Assembly: GCA_934749845.1 (NCBI GenBank)
Contig: CAKVHQ010000015.1
Location: 1 to 16,527 of the forward strand
DNA: 16,527 nucleotides
Reading direction: 5' to 3'
From: an uncultured Clostridia bacterium
GTDB lineage: Bacteria > Bacillota > Clostridia > Christensenellales > UBA1242
Translations under genes and position numbers: made by a program
Shown: one piece after another, positions 1 through 8,247 of the stretch
Position numbering within the stretch: position 1 is the stretch's first letter
How the letters are laid out: each line of letters opens with the position of its first letter
The notes under the pieces: generated by a model
The model's database searches: none
What the model saw: the letters and a program-made list of their open reading frames with translations, nothing else
Told to the model about the DNA's origin: nothing

Positions 1-96
1 TGCCTGAATTTCGGCGAATCCTATGCGCCGAAGGAAATCGAAGAAAGGTCTGTCTGCATTGACGCTGATATTTCGGACTTGTTGACAAATATGTGA
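1..96 (+). CDS. 3' end of an unidentified gene
   Basis: The reading frame is open from base 1 and ends in TGA at 94-96. It gives 31 residues, starting CLNFGESYAPKE and ending SDLLTNM. The start lies outside the window. I do not recognise the family from so short a C-terminus; it is mildly acidic with no membrane segment or clear motif. A strong intrinsic terminator begins 18 bases after the stop, which supports this being the true end of an expressed gene. Whether it belongs to the phage, the restriction locus or the host cannot be told from here. Confidence 0.5.
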   Translation, partial: CLNFGESYAPKEIEERSVCIDADISDLLTNM

Positions 97-113
97 GAAA
101 TACAATCACAAGT

Positions 114-160
114 AATAATCCCCGAAAATCTTAATAAAGGTTTCCGGGGATTATTTTGTT
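114..160 (+). terminator. Rho-independent terminator after the 1-96 gene
   Basis: AATAATCCCCG at 114-124 pairs perfectly with CGGGGATTATT at 145-155 (11 bp). After one mismatch the stem can continue with three A-T pairs. The T-rich run TTATTTTGTT follows at 151-160. It separates the upstream gene from the restriction-modification gene. Confidence 0.85.
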
Positions 161-575
161 ATTGGGTACAAATGGCTACAACACATAAGCCACCTGCAAC
201 TACTTCATATTTCGGATTTTTCGGTATCAAAACGGTATCGCGAAGTCGTTTGAGAATCACCGACCCGCATTGTTATGCGGAATTTCCGGGAGCAGCGATT
301 ATTCCCACTCGTCTTTCTTAAGGTTTCTCTACATTTTCTGAGTTTACAAACCCGCATTGTTAAGCCATTCTTTTATTTGAATTATATGAAATATATTTGC
401 TGAAAGAAAAAATGTTGCCAAATTGTTGCCGATGCTTTTTTTGCCGCGACGATTGCGACAGATGCGACGGTTATTTTGATATTAAGCAAGTTTAGTTGAG
501 AAAATGTATTAAATTGAATGGGCAGAAGTTCTAAGATGCACATGGTAAAAAATCATTCTTTTGCTGTCAGAACTG
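161..575. other. Non-coding stretch with small repeats
   Basis: I see no gene here on either strand. The stretch is AT-rich. It holds a perfect 6-bp hairpin (CCGCAT, loop TGTT, ATGCGG, 265-280), a 13-bp direct repeat ACCCGCATTGTTA at 263-275 and 350-362, and a short repeat TGTTGCC AAAT TGTTGCC near 413-430. The region could be the decayed end of a mobile element or an old attachment region, but no integrase fragment is readable. Confidence 0.5.
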
Positions 576-604
576 TTGGCTTGACTTTAATAATGTGGTA
601 TAAT
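576..604 (+). promoter_or_regulatory. Sigma-A-type promoter for the type IIG gene
   Basis: TTGGCT at 576-581 (-35) is followed by a 17-bp spacer and a perfect TATAAT at 599-604 (-10). Transcription would start near 611, leaving a leader of about 40 bases. The leader contains AGGAGG (638-643) 9 bases before the ATG at 653. A TTGACT five bases downstream is a stronger hexamer but would leave only a 12-bp spacer. Confidence 0.75.
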
Positions 605-652
605 GTTGATTAGAAAAAAGATACATATAATTTCGGCAGGAGGATTATTTAA

Positions 653-3600
653 ATGTCAGCACTTCATTTATCAGATACTGAAAAGCTTGGTTTATCGAAA
701 AAAGCACTATCTGCGGAGGAATATGCAAATTTCCGTGCTAATTATCAATCCTATCTTGAAAAGATCAAAAAAGCTTCCCTGGCTAATGAAAATGAGGAGC
801 ATATAAAGAATATCATTAATGATTTTCTGAGAATAAACTTTTTTAGCGAGTCGAAATATACTATAAATACGGATGGAAACATTGATAGTGCTATAAAGGA
901 AAATGATGACCTTTTGGTTATTATCGAAACCAAAGCTCCCAGCAATAAAGCCGAAATGATAACTGAATCTAACATCAACCGCAAGGCGTTCCATGAGGCA
1001 GTATATTATTATCTTGAACGCGCTGTTGATACGACCAAGTCAAAAGCAATGATTTTCACCAAGTGCCAGCTTAGAAGGCTTATTGTTACTGACGGCATAA
1101 ATTGGTTTCTGTTTGATATCAACAAAATTCATAGCATAACAGATGGAAAAATCGAACACGCTTTTTATCAGTATAAAAATGGTCAGCGCCCTTATAAAGA
1201 TGATACAGCGGCATTTTATGAGGAACTGCGTCAGTATTTTGATGAAATGAATGTTAACGAAAAGCTGGAATATCTTTATTTTAATGCTGATGAAGCAGGA
1301 AGAAGTAAAACACAACTCAGTACTATTTTCAAAATTCTATCTTCTGATTACCTTACAAAAACAAGGATAAAATTTAATTATGAACCACATAAACTAAATG
1401 AAAAATTCTATCATGAGCTTCTTTATATCATGGGCTTAAAGGAGATTGAAAAGGATAATCGTGTTTTGGTAGAGATAGATACTAGTATCATGAATTCACT
1501 GTCCTACCAGATAAACAGGCTTCTCAACAAGAAAGATACACCCGAGTCTGAGATTGACCAGCGTATTTTTGAACTGGTAATAATATGGATAAACAGACTG
1601 CTTTTTATAAAACTTTTTGAGGGGCAGCTTATTTCTTTCAATTCCGACGAATCCGCATATCACATTCTTGATAACGAGAAAATTCAGAGCTTTGAAGATC
1701 TTGAATGTCTATTCTTTGAAGTACTCGGCAAAAAGAAACGGGAAGAAAACATTTTCTTCAATCAGTTTTCGGAAATCCCCTACCTTAATAGTTCCCTGTT
1801 TGAGAAACAGGACATTGAAACAGGGCAGGGTGTATATCACAATGGTATAATGATCAGTGAATTAAAGAATGAACCTATTCGCCTTTATTCTTCATCTGTG
1901 CTTGGCAAAAAGATAAAGAAAGATCCGGATATTCTTACCTATATCATTGATTTCCTTAACAGCTATAATTTTGCGTCTGATGAAGCAAATGTTGATGAAA
2001 ACAGTTCTCGTGAAATTCTTGACGCTGCCGTTCTTGGACTTATATTCGAAAAACTGAATGGCTATCGTGACGGTTCCACCTATACACCTTCCGTGATTAC
2101 AGATTACCTTGCAAAAGAAACAGTTGAGAAAACCGTTTTGCAAAAAGTAAATACTGAAATGGGCTGGAAGTGTGGCTCGTTGGTGGATATCCGCAATAAG
2201 CTTGACACGCTTGAGCAGAGAAAACGCGTCAATGAGATTATTAACTCCATAACCATATGTGACCCATCGGTAGGATCGGGACATTTTCTGGTATCCGCTC
2301 TGAATTACCTAATTGCAGCAAAAAAGGAATGTGAGGTTCTCTTTATTTATGGAACGGACAAGCTGCTGAAAGATTGCCAGATTTTCGTAGAGAAAGATGT
2401 CCTTTGCATAAAGTATGGCGATGGTTCACCTTTTGTTTATAAGAGAAAGAGCAATGAATCCCGCGAGATTCAGGGAACTTTGTTTAATGAGAAGCGCACG
2501 ATAATCGAAAACTGTCTGTTCGGGTCTGATATCAATGTGACAGCTGTGTCTATATGTCAGCTTCGCTTATGGATTGAGCTGCTTAAAAACGCATATTATG
2601 ACAATGGAGTAATGGAAACACTCCCGAACATTGATATAAATATCAAAACCGGTAACTCGCTTACATACTATGCTAAATTTGAAGTTGGAGAAAGTATCAT
2701 TAAGTCCAACAAGAATTCAAGCGAGGTAGATTCTTCCGACTTAGCTTCGCTCAGGGAATATCGTAATTCTGTTAAAGAATATAAAAGCTGCTCTGATAAA
2801 TTTAAGAAGAAGCAGATAATTGCCAAAATAAAGCAGATAAAAGACAATTTGTTCTATAATGACGCTCAGCAGCACCTAGAAGATAAGAAAGATTCAGCTA
2901 ATAAGTTTGATAATGCAATTGAGTGGGCTATAGAGTTCCCGGAGGTAATAGATGAAAACGGGAAGTTTACAGGATTTGATATTGTTATAGGTAATCCCCC
3001 GTACATACAGCTTCAGAAAATGAACAATGGCGCAGATACGCTTGCCAAAATGAATTATGCTACATATGTACGTTCAGGCGATATTTATTGCCTGTTTTAT
3101 GAGCTTGCCTATAAACTACTGAAAAAGAATGGAATGCTTGCTTATATTTCTTCTAACAAGTGGATGAGGGCAGGCTACGGCGAAGCTTTACGTAATTTTC
3201 TGGTTACCAAAACCGACCCGGTACAGCTTATCGACTTTTCTGGAGAAAAGGTGTTCCAGAAAGTCACTGTTGACGTTAATATTCTGATTTATCGCAAAGC
3301 CGATAATCAGTTTAATACATTATCCTGCATAATCAAAGGCTCAGACTGGCGAAATAATTTGAGCGATTATGTTCGACAGCACGCTGTCAGCAATCGTTTC
3401 GACAGTTCCGGCAGCTGGGTGATCCTTTCTCCTGTCGAGCAGTCTATTAAGAGGAAAATTGAAGCAATAGGTACTCCTCTTAAAGATTGGGACATAAGCA
3501 TTAATTATGGAATAAAAACAGGTGCAAACGATGCTTTCATAATTGATGGAGCAAAGAGAAATGAGCTGATATCCGCCGACCCAAAGAGTGCCGAAATTAT

Positions 3601-3748
3601 ACGACGGAATAATCAAGGCGGTGATTTCCGCTATCCCACTTATCATCGAAGCAGGAATAAAGCTGCTCGTTGCGCTTGTGCAGAATCTGCCGACAATCAT
3701 CACGACTATTGTCGCGGCTATTCCGCAGATAATTTCAAGCGTTATTGA
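653..3748 (+). CDS. Type IIG (Eco57I-like) restriction-modification enzyme, 3'-truncated and fused out of frame to phage sequence
   Basis: Single-chain enzymes of this type both cleave DNA and methylate adenine. The N-terminus has a PD-(D/E)xK-like nuclease site: D78 in NIDSAI and E92-T-K94 in VIIETKAP. The gamma-type adenine methyltransferase core shows motif I, DPSVGSGHF, from D537; a segment FGSDINVTAVSICQLRLW typical of the family; and motif IV, NPPY, at 781-784. Family-like sequence runs to SAEIIR (about residue 984), where relatives continue with a PxLRGRDI-like segment and the target-recognition domain. Here the next 47 residues (from R985) are instead an out-of-frame reading of a phage tape measure gene, so the DNA-recognition domain is missing. 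The start ATG has AGGAGG 9 bases upstream and a good promoter. The gene is much more AT-rich than the phage genes after it, indicating separate origin. The product is probably inactive or non-specific. Family assignment is firm; the truncation is directly visible. Confidence 0.88.
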   Translation: MSALHLSDTEKLGLSKKALSAEEYANFRANYQSYLEKIKKASLANENEEHIKNIINDFLRINFFSESKYTINTDGNIDSAIKENDDLLVIIETKAPSNKAEMITESNINRKAFHEAVYYYLERAVDTTKSKAMIFTKCQLRRLIVTDGINWFLFDINKIHSITDGKIEHAFYQYKNGQRPYKDDTAAFYEELRQYFDEMNVNEKLEYLYFNADEAGRSKTQLSTIFKILSSDYLTKTRIKFNYEPHKLNEKFYHELLYIMGLKEIEKDNRVLVEIDTSIMNSLSYQINRLLNKKDTPESEIDQRIFELVIIWINRLLFIKLFEGQLISFNSDESAYHILDNEKIQSFEDLECLFFEVLGKKKREENIFFNQFSEIPYLNSSLFEKQDIETGQGVYHNGIMISELKNEPIRLYSSSVLGKKIKKDPDILTYIIDFLNSYNFASDEANVDENSSREILDAAVLGLIFEKLNGYRDGSTYTPSVITDYLAKETVEKTVLQKVNTEMGWKCGSLVDIRNKLDTLEQRKRVNEIINSITICDPSVGSGHFLVSALNYLIAAKKECEVLFIYGTDKLLKDCQIFVEKDVLCIKYGDGSPFVYKRKSNESREIQGTLFNEKRTIIENCLFGSDINVTAVSICQLRLWIELLKNAYYDNGVMETLPNIDINIKTGNSLTYYAKFEVGESIIKSNKNSSEVDSSDLASLREYRNSVKEYKSCSDKFKKKQIIAKIKQIKDNLFYNDAQQHLEDKKDSANKFDNAIEWAIEFPEVIDENGKFTGFDIVIGNPPYIQLQKMNNGADTLAKMNYATYVRSGDIYCLFYELAYKLLKKNGMLAYISSNKWMRAGYGEALRNFLVTKTDPVQLIDFSGEKVFQKVTVDVNILIYRKADNQFNTLSCIIKGSDWRNNLSDYVRQHAVSNRFDSSGSWVILSPVEQSIKRKIEAIGTPLKDWDISINYGIKTGANDAFIIDGAKRNELISADPKSAEIIRRNNQGGDFRYPTYHRSRNKAARCACAESADNHHDYCRGYSADNFKRY

Positions 3749-4325
3749 CGCAGTTATCGGAGCGATTCCGCAGCTTGTTGCAGCGGGTGTACAGCTGTTT
3801 ATCGCGCTGATTGAAAATCTCCCGACCATAATCGTGGGGATAGTCAAGGCGATTCCGCAAATCATAACAGGCATTGTTGACGCATTCGGCAGCTACTTCG
3901 GCAAGATGGCGGAGGTCGGCGGCAATCTTCTAAAAGGTTTGTGGCAGGGTATTTCTGACGCGGGCGCGTGGCTCTGGAATCAGATTAGCGGCTTTTTCGG
4001 CGGTATTGTGGATGGAATTAAGGACTTCTTCGGAATACACTCACCATCAAAGCTGTTTGCCAACCTTGGCGGCTTTATGGCTGAGGGACTTGGCGAGGGC
4101 TTCGGCGATGAAATGAAAGACGTTTCAAAGAGTATGCAGAACGCTATTCCGTCAGATTTTGACCTCGACATGAACGGCACGGTTTCAGGCTTCAATGGAG
4201 TACAGACGCAGGTGTTTGACATTACAATTCCGCTGAGTATTGACGGAGTTCCGCTGACTAAGGTAATATCCCGAATACAGTGGAATCAGAACAAGGTGAC
4301 GGTAAGGAATGCGGGGGCTGTGTGA
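3588..4325 (+). CDS. Phage tail tape measure protein, C-terminal fragment (5' truncated)
   Basis: Tape measure proteins set siphovirus tail length and are usually 700 to over 1500 residues. Only about 240 C-terminal residues remain. A GTG at 3588 lies in restriction-gene sequence and has no ribosome site, so genuine tape measure sequence starts near 3604. Visible features are two tandem 44-residue hydrophobic repeats with the NLPTII and AIPQII signatures (3630-3893), then a W-rich segment (AWLWNQISGFFGGIVDGIKDFF) and the IHSPSKLF...GEGFGDEM block typical of the C-terminal end of these proteins in Firmicutes phages. The stop TGA overlaps the next gene's ATG (TGATG, 4323-4327), so the downstream order is intact. 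The missing 5' part makes a functional tail unlikely unless the junction is an assembly error. Confidence 0.85.
   Translation: MPKLYDGIIKAVISAIPLIIEAGIKLLVALVQNLPTIITTIVAAIPQIISSVIDAVIGAIPQLVAAGVQLFIALIENLPTIIVGIVKAIPQIITGIVDAFGSYFGKMAEVGGNLLKGLWQGISDAGAWLWNQISGFFGGIVDGIKDFFGIHSPSKLFANLGGFMAEGLGEGFGDEMKDVSKSMQNAIPSDFDLDMNGTVSGFNGVQTQVFDITIPLSIDGVPLTKVISRIQWNQNKVTVRNAGAV
3630..3893 (+). repeat. Two tandem 132-bp units in the tape measure gene
   Basis: Unit 1 (3630-3761) and unit 2 (3762-3893) each encode 44 residues of the form AIPxxxxAGxxLxxALxxNL followed by PTIIxxIVxAIPQIIxxxxD. They match at the DNA level with scattered differences. Such hydrophobic repeats are ordinary in tape measure proteins, but they could promote recombination or misassembly near the 3604 junction. 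Confidence 0.8.
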
Positions 4326-6097
4326 TGGTTGAGATAATCGTGACCGAAAACGGCAATGTGCGTGGTGTGTTTACACGGGTGATTTCAGCATCGCTGACCG
4401 ACAGCCTTAACGGAGAATGCACCTTTCAGTTTTCTGTGATTTCATCGATGGCTTCGGAGATATTCACAGGTCTTGAGGTACAGCTGAAAAGCGACACGCT
4501 GAACTACCTTTTCAATGTTGTGAAAGTGTCAAAATCGCTCTCCGGCGGCATTGCGATTTGCACCGTTGAGTGCGAGCACAAGTCCTACGAACTTAACAAC
4601 GATGAATACAAGCTGACTGAATTTGATTTCGAGGGCGCTCCCGGTGAGTGCCTTATTTCTTTGCTGCAAGGCACTTCGCTGACCGCAGGAATCTGCGACC
4701 CGACCGTCCCGATAAAGCTGAAAATCAACCGTGAGTGTACCCGTCGAGCCGCCTTAATGCAGCTAATTGCGCTCTGCGGCGGAGAAATCGAGTACAACGG
4801 AGCGGAAATAAATATCCGTTCCCACAGAGGTTCGCAGGACTACATCGGCATTATGGACGGAAGAAATGTGTCCGACCTCACGATGGAAACTGACAACCGT
4901 TCCGGTACCACAAATTACGGTCTGACGCTGTACAAGAATATGAATTTTTCGGTCGGCGACAATGTGCAGATAGTGTTCCACCCGTTCAACCTCAACGTAA
5001 ACACCCGCATAATCGCCATGAGTTTCAACCCGTACAACCGCCGTGAAATCTCTATCGAAGTCGGAGATTATCGCCCGAGTATTTCGGACAATCTCTATCA
5101 GATGGAGCAGAAAACGAACGAGATACGCAAGGACGTAGGCGAATCCACAGCGGAACTCAAAACTGCGACAAACAGTACGGATATTTCGATAACGGAGAAG
5201 TCACAGCGGCTGTTTCGCATTACTTACAATGCGATTCAGGCAACATATGCTGCGTTTTGTTCGACGGTGAAGTTCGTCATTTCAGCCGCAGGAACTCTTG
5301 CGTTCATTCTGAAAAAGAACGAAAACGAAGTCATGCGGTATGAGGAGTATTTCAGCGAGGGAGCACACACAAAGACTTATACATATCCGTTTACATCGGA
5401 GGTCGGTCAAAATACCATGTCGCTCAGTGTGATTTCGGCTGACGGCGCAGAGGGTAAGTTTCCGAAAATGCAGACCTGGGGCTATGTAATGGGCGCTTAT
5501 CTTGCCGGAGATACTCCGTGGGACGGTTACATTGAAGTTCGAGAGGACGAGGTCTATTTTGCTATGCGCCGAACCGTCAGAAAGTCGCTTGTTCGTACAT
5601 CGGAAACGCTCTTATTTGAGATACTTAAGTCGTACAAATTCAAGTTCAGCGAACCTATGTCCGCTTTCATAAAGCGTGAAAGGGACAGAAAAACGCTTGA
5701 ACCCACGGTCAGAGCGGTATTCCCGGACGCATGGAGCCCGAAGATAGTCACCCCGCCGCCAATCACCGTGGTGAATGTATCGAACAGAAAGCTGTATCTT
5801 GAACTGCGAAATCCCGTCAAGGCGGAGCGCATTGAAACCGCAGCTTTCACAATGATAGTCACCACCGAAAAGGAAACAGTCCGCTTGCAGCCGATTTCCG
5901 CCGATTTCGGTGTGGGGGATTTCGGCAGTACGATTTGGCTTGCATTCGGAAGTTCCGTGATGAAAGACAGCGTTCAGAGCATTACTCTGCTGTATGACGG
6001 AGATGTCGGAAATCTGACCGATGTGCTGAATAATTCACCATGTAACAGTTTCCAGACATCGTTTATTTACACACCGTATGAGGAGGAAGAAACATGA
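4325..6097 (+). CDS. Phage tail protein (Tal / prophage endopeptidase tail family-like)
   Basis: The product has 590 residues from ATG 4325, which overlaps the tape measure stop by one base, so translation is probably coupled. A longer reading from 4280 would run back into the tape measure gene. The first 270 residues, from MVEIIVTENG, resemble the N-terminal region of Firmicutes phage tail-associated proteins that form the baseplate hub below the tail tube. Features are a beta-rich start with ISASLTDSLNGECTFQF, a middle ending in GDNVQIVF and RIIAMSFNPYN, and EVGDYRPSISDNLYQME before a short helical linker. The remaining 300 residues are beta-rich, less familiar and possibly a carbohydrate-binding or fibre-attachment part. 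I see no clear peptidase catalytic motif. Position between tape measure and distal tail gene supports the call. The exact subfamily is uncertain. Confidence 0.72.
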   Translation: MVEIIVTENGNVRGVFTRVISASLTDSLNGECTFQFSVISSMASEIFTGLEVQLKSDTLNYLFNVVKVSKSLSGGIAICTVECEHKSYELNNDEYKLTEFDFEGAPGECLISLLQGTSLTAGICDPTVPIKLKINRECTRRAALMQLIALCGGEIEYNGAEINIRSHRGSQDYIGIMDGRNVSDLTMETDNRSGTTNYGLTLYKNMNFSVGDNVQIVFHPFNLNVNTRIIAMSFNPYNRREISIEVGDYRPSISDNLYQMEQKTNEIRKDVGESTAELKTATNSTDISITEKSQRLFRITYNAIQATYAAFCSTVKFVISAAGTLAFILKKNENEVMRYEEYFSEGAHTKTYTYPFTSEVGQNTMSLSVISADGAEGKFPKMQTWGYVMGAYLAGDTPWDGYIEVREDEVYFAMRRTVRKSLVRTSETLLFEILKSYKFKFSEPMSAFIKRERDRKTLEPTVRAVFPDAWSPKIVTPPPITVVNVSNRKLYLELRNPVKAERIETAAFTMIVTTEKETVRLQPISADFGVGDFGSTIWLAFGSSVMKDSVQSITLLYDGDVGNLTDVLNNSPCNSFQTSFIYTPYEEEET

Positions 6098-7818
6098 TAA
6101 AAGGACGTGCGACCATTCAGATTTTTGACGAAAAGACGGGCGAGGTAGTTCGTGAAATCCACGAGGAAAACATGATAACCAACGCAGTGGATACAATTCT
6201 CAACCCGCCCGATTACATCGAAATCGGCATGGATTCCGACAACGACCGCAGTTTTAATATGCTGCGTGATTTTGCGGGAAACATCGCCGATACTGCGTTC
6301 CGTGGGGTTATCGTCTGCCGCGATAAAATCCCCGAGGACGGAAACAATATGATGCTCCCGTGGACGAACGAGGAGATAGGCCACGCAGGAATCGCCAACA
6401 CGAACACGGACACAAGTATCGGTACTTACAACGCTAATGAAAGCGGACGTATTGAAAACGGCAAGGGCTACCGCCATGTGTGGGATTTCGCTTCTGACAA
6501 GGCGAACGGCGAAATCGGCTGTATCTGCCTTACCACTAAGGACGGTGGCACGAACGGAATGCACCATTCCTACTGGAATCTGTCATGCGGAGGGACTGAC
6601 CTTAACAGCAGTTCTCTGGATTCGTTCAGGCAGGCATATCACACTATTGTCGGGCGGTATATTCCGGATTCGCAGTTCAACTGCGGGGCTTTCAAGTGGT
6701 TTTATATGGGCAGGCTGTCAAATGGAAATGTGCGACTCCTCGGAAAGCATATCCATGACGGGTGCATTTATGAGGTCGTTATGTTCGACCCCATGTCGAT
6801 AAGCGTAAGTACGGAAAAGCCGTTCTGCGGCATTATAAGCGTGAAGAAAGTCATAGAGCTGTTTCCGGCTGCGGAGCGTATTCCCAATTCGACCTATGAT
6901 AACAGCTATCATCATGGCAGTTATTATTACGATTGTAACACGAGCAATGCGCAAAACCTACCTGCGGAAGAAATTGAGAAGCTAAAGAGCGACTGGGAAA
7001 GTGATCCTCAGTGGCTGGCGTTCTTTCCCTATGTGATTGGGGACAAGATACACATTGTTGCAACCTCGCTCCAACATATTCATCATTACATTTTTGCCCT
7101 GGACACTTATGCGCAGATTTCCAAGAAGATAATTGAAACCGATGTGCCTTTACAAAATTACGGAGTTGGTATCAATAATGTGTATGCTTCGGGGGGTTCG
7201 GGAAGTTACAGATGGTTTTACGGCGCGGGTGTGAACGGCGATTACTGCAATGCGCTGAGCGCGTTTGAGTGGGACGATAAGTACTTCGTCATCACAAAAA
7301 ATCCGCTGATAGACGGAAAAGAAGCGACCGGAACAAACAACTTCGGGCAGCTGCGCATATTCACAAAGGACGGAAAATCCACGGGCAAGACATGGCAGTA
7401 TGTTGCTGATGGAACGCTCACGAATATGACCGCCGCTAGTTTCTGGGGATTTTATGTTGACGAAAAGACGAACACTCCGCTTGTGATTTGCGATAGCTGC
7501 AACATTTCCTATTCACTGCTTGCCCTTGAGATAATCAAAAGCGGCGATGATTACGGCAGATACAGAATGCGGTTCTCCGCTCCAACATACGGAAACAGCT
7601 ACCTGTATTCGTATGCAAACCTCATCAAGACGGACGGACTTAATTTGCCGCTGTATATCCTGCCGTACTATCCGTATTCAAGCGGCAGTCAGCATTTCTT
7701 CGGCTTTGCGCTTGGGATATGCAAGCTGTGCCTTACCACAATAAACAACCTGTCCGAGCCGGTGCGAAAGCTGGACGGGCAGGTCATGAAAATAACTTAC
7801 GACATCGTTGACGAATGA
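6094..7818 (+). CDS. Probable distal tail / receptor-binding protein
   Basis: The product has 574 residues. The ATG overlaps the previous stop (ATGA, 6094-6097) and follows GAGGAGGAAG. The N-terminus MIKGRATIQIFDEKTGEVV reads like the attachment part of Firmicutes tail fibre or baseplate proteins, and EENMITNAVDTIL is a segment often seen near it. The rest is rich in aromatic residues, Gly, Asn and Ser, with many short beta-like stretches. This fits a beta-propeller or other beta-structured surface protein that touches the host cell. There is no signal peptide, membrane segment or catalytic motif. Being the last structural gene before the holin is the usual place for the receptor-binding protein. 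The role is inferred from position and composition, not from a recognised domain. Confidence 0.55.
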   Translation: MIKGRATIQIFDEKTGEVVREIHEENMITNAVDTILNPPDYIEIGMDSDNDRSFNMLRDFAGNIADTAFRGVIVCRDKIPEDGNNMMLPWTNEEIGHAGIANTNTDTSIGTYNANESGRIENGKGYRHVWDFASDKANGEIGCICLTTKDGGTNGMHHSYWNLSCGGTDLNSSSLDSFRQAYHTIVGRYIPDSQFNCGAFKWFYMGRLSNGNVRLLGKHIHDGCIYEVVMFDPMSISVSTEKPFCGIISVKKVIELFPAAERIPNSTYDNSYHHGSYYYDCNTSNAQNLPAEEIEKLKSDWESDPQWLAFFPYVIGDKIHIVATSLQHIHHYIFALDTYAQISKKIIETDVPLQNYGVGINNVYASGGSGSYRWFYGAGVNGDYCNALSAFEWDDKYFVITKNPLIDGKEATGTNNFGQLRIFTKDGKSTGKTWQYVADGTLTNMTAASFWGFYVDEKTNTPLVICDSCNISYSLLALEIIKSGDDYGRYRMRFSAPTYGNSYLYSYANLIKTDGLNLPLYILPYYPYSSGSQHFFGFALGICKLCLTTINNLSEPVRKLDGQVMKITYDIVDE

Positions 7819-7820
7819 TT

Positions 7821-7826
7821 GGAGGG
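7821..7826 (+). promoter_or_regulatory. Ribosome binding site deciding the holin start
   Basis: GGAGGG lies 6 bases before ATG 7833. The earlier in-frame ATG at 7815 overlaps the preceding stop but would place this site inside its own coding sequence, so 7833 is preferred. Confidence 0.7.
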
Positions 7827-7832
7827 CTTATT

Positions 7833-8246
7833 ATGAGAGAATTCTGGAACACAATTCAGCTTATTTTTACTGCGATAGGCGGTTGGCTTGGGTGGTTTTT
7901 GGGAGGTTGTGACGGTTTGCTTTACGCTTTGATTGCCTTTGTGGTCATTGACTACATAACCGGAGTGATGTGCGCTATTTCGGACAAGAAGCTGTCAAGC
8001 GCAGTCGGGTTTAAGGGAATATGCAGAAAGGTGCTTATCTTCGCTCTGGTCGGCGGCGGGCATATTCTTGACACACGGGTTATTGGAGCTGGTTCTGTTC
8101 TGCGCACTGCGGTGATATTCTTCTATCTGTCGAACGAGGGTATTTCACTGCTTGAGAATGCCGCTCACCTGGGTTTGCCTGTCCCTAAGAAGCTGAAAGA
8201 TGTGCTTGAGCAGCTGCATAAGCGCTCGGAAAAGGAGGACGAATAA
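7833..8246 (+). CDS. Phage holin (toxin secretion/phage lysis holin family)
   Basis: The protein has 137 residues from ATG 7833. Holins of this family (Phage_holin_4 type) open the cytoplasmic membrane at a set time so the endolysin can reach the wall. Two hydrophobic segments near the N-terminus (TIQLIFTAIGGWLGWFL, then LLYALIAFVVIDYITGVMCAI) contain the family's DYITGV motif. Next comes SSAVGFKGICRKV, a typical cytoplasmic loop, then further hydrophobic segments (VLIFALVGGGHIL and TAVIFFYLSNEGISLLENA). The charged C-terminus, HKRSEKEDE, is usual for holins. The endolysin ATG lies two bases after the stop, so the two form one lysis unit. Confidence 0.92.
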   Translation: MREFWNTIQLIFTAIGGWLGWFLGGCDGLLYALIAFVVIDYITGVMCAISDKKLSSAVGFKGICRKVLIFALVGGGHILDTRVIGAGSVLRTAVIFFYLSNEGISLLENAAHLGLPVPKKLKDVLEQLHKRSEKEDE

Positions 8247-8247
8247 C

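Noticed and set aside
299..325. Minus-strand GAGTGGGAATAA resembling the end of guaA, a known phage attachment target
   Set aside because: Only a few codons (KKDEWE then stop) match and an in-frame stop lies just upstream, so it is too short to claim an attachment site.
413..432. TGTTGCC repeat as a possible tyrosine integrase remnant on the minus strand
   Set aside because: No continuous integrase-like reading could be followed on the minus strand.
603..806. 67-residue plus-strand reading that begins inside the promoter
   Set aside because: It overlaps the -10 element and the start of the type IIG gene in another frame and has no ribosome site; a shadow.
3341..3874. 177-residue minus-strand reading across the type IIG/tape measure junction
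   Set aside because: It is antisense to both genes, and its hydrophobic appearance comes from reversing the repetitive tape measure codons.
3630..3893. Tandem repeats considered as a CRISPR-like or satellite array
   Set aside because: The repeats are coding, in frame, diverged and typical of tape measure proteins; no repeat-spacer pattern exists anywhere in the window.
4280..4324. Earlier start for the tail protein gene
   Set aside because: It overlaps the tape measure gene by 46 bases and lacks a ribosome site; ATG 4325 gives a normal stop-start overlap.
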